From JBCBZH01 sp039815415 (lineage in GTDB: Bacteria > Bacteroidota > Rhodothermia > Rhodothermales > Rubricoccaceae), in contig JBCBZH010000211.1 of the NCBI GenBank assembly GCA_039815415.1, forward strand, positions 1 through 7,837: a stretch of DNA of 7,837 bases. Direction: 5' to 3'. Positions within the stretch are counted from its first letter, which is position 1. Each line of letters begins with the position of its first letter. The notes below the pieces were generated by a model. The model was not told where the DNA came from. It worked only from the letters and a program-made list of their open reading frames with translations, and ran no database searches. This document shows, one piece after another, positions 6,254-7,837 of the stretch. The translations under genes and the position numbers were made by a program.

Positions 6254-6264
6254 CGAGCTGGCGA
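6254..6264 (-). repeat. Iterated 11-mer TCGCCAGCTCG, copy 6 (2 nt after the cyclase stop)
   Basis: On the minus strand the cyclase ends TGA, then GG, then the exact 11-mer in gene orientation. The spacing is the same as after the secreted-protein gene (copy 4). Confidence 0.88.
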
Positions 6265-6266
6265 CC

Positions 6267-7367
6267 TCAGCCCACCGCCAGCCCGACGCGCTCGGCCGCG
6301 GACAGGCCTACCGGCTCGGACTTGCCCCGCAGCGCCGCCTTGCCCAGGTCCGTGATTGAGACCTCTTCCGAGAGCTGCATTCGGCTCGCCAGCTCGCTGG
6401 AGACCAGAAGCCGGTACCCGCGCGGACGGCACTCCCCCTCGATGCGAGCTGCCGTGTTGACGACGTCGCCCGAGTGAACGATGTCGCGCTTGAGATCGCC
6501 CACCTCGGCGGTGACCACCCAGCCACCGTGGACGCCGGCCTTGAAGCGGGGGACATCGCCGTAGCGCGTGCGGTACCGCTCAGCGCGCTGCGCCACCCGG
6601 TCCTCCACGAGGAAGTAGAACCGGAGCGGAGCGGCGGTCTCCACCGCCTGTTTCATCGGCCACGAGACCATCACCTCGTCGCCCACGTACTGCACGATGC
6701 GGCCGCCGGTCGCCAGTACCGGCTCGGCCACGTCGGCGAAGAAGTCGTTCTTGAAGTCGGTGAACTCGAGCGGCCCAAGGCGTTCGGCCCAAGCGGTCGA
6801 ATCGCTCAGGTCCAGGAAGGCGAAGGCGCGCTCCTCGCGGCGCGGGCGGCGGTAGGTGCCGAGAAACAGGGCAATGAGCGTGGACGGTCCCAGCACGCGT
6901 CGGAGCTGGAGCAAGAGGTTGATGACGAAACTCGACGCGAGGAGAAACAGGACGAATCGGCGAAGCATCCCAGTGTCGAGAAAGGCTCTAAACGAAGGGT
7001 CCGTCGCCAGCTGGCGGGGGGTGAGCCCAACGGTGATGTAGCCCAGGGTCGAGACAATGGCGATCATCACGAGCTGGACGGCGACAGCGTAAGAGAGCGT
7101 CCGAAGTAGCAGGGCGCCCCAAAGAGGAAGACGCCGCATCGGGCGTGGAAGTACGGTCGTCTCGAGCCATGCGGAGATCAATCCCACAAGCGTTCCTACG
7201 AGCAGGGAGCGTCCCAGAACCTCCCGCAAGCCGCCAACCTCAAGACCATCTTGGACGGCAGTCCAGGCCAATCCAGACACGTTGGCAGCGAGGAAAGCTG
7301 CCACAGACCAACACACAATGAGAAAGGGGGCAAGCCGGGCGGCCTGTCTCAGGTGCCCCGTTCTCAT
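6267..7367 (-). CDS. Membrane-bound class III adenylate/guanylate cyclase
   Basis: This 366-aa protein would make a cyclic nucleotide (cAMP or cGMP) at the inner face of the membrane. Four hydrophobic segments (about 11-32, 54-74, 84-112 and 134-156) precede a catalytic domain at about 178-345. Metal-binding aspartates are D186 (in FLDLSDST) and D230 (in QYVGDEVM). The transition-state pair is N304 and R308 (in DVVNTAARIEG). Class III enzymes need a dimer, which the membrane part may arrange; no HAMP, PAS or GAF sensor is seen. The residues that usually choose the purine are unusual: by alignment to mammalian K938 and D1018 they are Q226 and V297. I recall related 'QYVGDEV' enzymes in Bacteroidota, so this looks like a subfamily trait. 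The start codon overlaps the SpoIIAA-like stop as ATGA. Confidence 0.9.
   Translation of the reverse strand: MRTGHLRQAARLAPFLIVCWSVAAFLAANVSGLAWTAVQDGLEVGGLREVLGRSLLVGTLVGLISAWLETTVLPRPMRRLPLWGALLLRTLSYAVAVQLVMIAIVSTLGYITVGLTPRQLATDPSFRAFLDTGMLRRFVLFLLASSFVINLLLQLRRVLGPSTLIALFLGTYRRPRREERAFAFLDLSDSTAWAERLGPLEFTDFKNDFFADVAEPVLATGGRIVQYVGDEVMVSWPMKQAVETAAPLRFYFLVEDRVAQRAERYRTRYGDVPRFKAGVHGGWVVTAEVGDLKRDIVHSGDVVNTAARIEGECRPRGYRLLVSSELASRMQLSEEVSITDLGKAALRGKSEPVGLSAAERVGLAVG
6386..6396 (+). repeat. Iterated 11-mer, copy 7 (antisense inside the cyclase gene)
   Basis: This exact copy lies opposite the cyclase codons for Ser-Glu-Leu-Ala-Ser (near residue 325). It encodes the same Glu-Leu-Ala words as copy 3, so codon usage could explain it. 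Confidence 0.7.
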
Positions 7368-7756
7368 GCTGCCTCCTGGGCGTCGAACTGGCGAACCCAG
7401 TCGATGGCCGCGTTGCGGGCCGCTGCTGGGAAGACGCTCACCTCGACGCCGTCCACTGGCTCCCCAATGTCACGTAGCAGCGTTCGGCGCGGATAGGAGC
7501 CACTCACGAACGCCACCCGTTCCACGTCCTCACGGGCCGCCAGCTCGGCGAATCCACGCCGGACCCGGTCGGCGAACTCGCGTTCGGTGTCGCCCCACAT
7601 CCAGCCCATTTCTACGTAGAGGCCGAGTGGGGCTTGTGGGCGCGCTGCATCGAGCAGCGCGCGTAGCGCCTCACCGTCCGCCGCCGCATCCGCCGCCGAG
7701 CCATCCACACGGATGGCAATCACATTGTGTGCTGGTGGATCGAGGACATCGAGCAT
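7364..7756 (-). CDS. SpoIIAA-like (STAS-like fold) small protein
   Basis: This 130-aa protein matches the layout of the SpoIIAA-like family (PF11964 type): NVIAIRVDG at the N-terminus (residues 11-19), a helix around the LRALLDAA segment, a LGLYVEMGWMWG strand-loop, then the VERVAFVSG strand and VEVSVFPAAARNAAIDWV at the C-terminus. The length is normal and there is no signal peptide, so it is probably cytoplasmic. Its biochemical role is not established for the family; a STAS-type protein-interaction or ligand-binding role is inferred from the fold. The ATGA overlap with the cyclase start implies coupled translation and perhaps a shared pathway. No Shine-Dalgarno is visible before its ATG. 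Confidence 0.75.
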   Translation of the reverse strand: MLDVLDPPAHNVIAIRVDGSAADAAADGEALRALLDAARPQAPLGLYVEMGWMWGDTEREFADRVRRGFAELAAREDVERVAFVSGSYPRRTLLRDIGEPVDGVEVSVFPAAARNAAIDWVRQFDAQEAA

Positions 7757-7768
7757 GGAATCAGGGCA

Positions 7769-7837
7769 CTACTGCGCTGGAACGGGCTGGGGCACCAGTA
7801 CGCCATCGGCCGCACCGTCCCCGTCAACCGCCAGCCC
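7769..7837 (-). CDS. Partial CDS: C-terminal tail of an upstream minus-strand gene
   Basis: Reading inward from the right edge on the minus strand, one frame gives 22 codons, ending in VLVPQPVPAQ and TAG at 7771-7769, only 12 bp before the SpoIIAA-like ATG. That spacing fits the last gene upstream in the same operon. The product cannot be identified from so short a tail. Another minus-strand frame is also open across this stretch, so the assignment is tentative. Confidence 0.4.
   Translation of the reverse strand, partial: GLAVDGDGAADGVLVPQPVPAQ

Noticed and set aside
6474..7109. 211-aa plus-strand open frame opposite the cyclase
   Set aside because: The minus strand encodes intact cyclase motifs across the same bases, and the antisense product is low-complexity.
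1..7837. CRISPR array, tRNA/rRNA gene, insertion sequence or transposase
   Set aside because: No regularly spaced repeats, RNA-gene signatures, transposase motifs or terminal inverted repeats with target duplications were found. The 11-mer is too short and irregularly spaced for CRISPR.

Overview
The window is high-GC DNA (estimated near 65%) from a Gram-negative bacterium. The best clue to the organism is the large protein at 312-4427. It has a signal peptide and ends in a type IX secretion (T9SS type A) sorting domain, which confines the source to the Bacteroidota/Rhodothermota side of the tree. High GC plus an ECF sigma factor of the kinase-associated type suggests Rhodothermota, perhaps the Rubricoccaceae. 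That placement is inference. Shine-Dalgarno signals are weak or absent, as is usual in this group.

Layout, left to right. (1) On the minus strand, 1-139 holds the first 46 codons of a gene that runs off the left edge; they resemble the N-terminal leader of PknB-type Ser/Thr kinases. (2) A 172-bp divergent intergenic region follows. (3) A 1371-aa secreted multidomain protein occupies 312-4427 on the plus strand: PD40/TolB-like propeller, Calx-beta, IPT/TIG-like, hydrophobic Gly/Ala core, DPN-type module, Ig-like, T9SS tail. (4) An 11-bp-stem hairpin lies in the convergent gap. (5) An ECF sigma factor (4499-5056, minus) follows. (6) A cysteine-free 192-aa protein (5132-5710, minus) resembles the animal APCDD1 domain. 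It is divergent from (7) an HxlR-family regulator (5805-6152, plus). (8) A convergent gap is followed by a minus-strand operon. Read in its own direction, this runs from a gene tail at the right edge (7769-7837) to a SpoIIAA-like protein (7364-7756) and then a four-TM class III nucleotide cyclase (6267-7367). The last two genes overlap by ATGA.

Working together: the sigma factor and the putative kinase look like the common ECF/kinase partnership, here separated by the oppositely oriented secreted-protein gene. The HxlR regulator probably controls itself and the APCDD1-like gene through the AT-richer 94-bp gap between them. The SpoIIAA-like protein and the cyclase are probably translationally coupled.

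The most unusual signal is an exact 11-mer, TCGCCAGCTCG, present seven times in 7.8 kb counting both strands. Three copies begin 0-2 nt after a stop codon, always in the same orientation relative to the gene. A one-mismatch copy sits 19 nt after a fourth stop. Copies also form inverted pairs around the large gene's leader and start codon and across the convergent gap at 6172-6264. It looks like a genome-wide iterated element with a 3'-end role, but one window cannot settle that.
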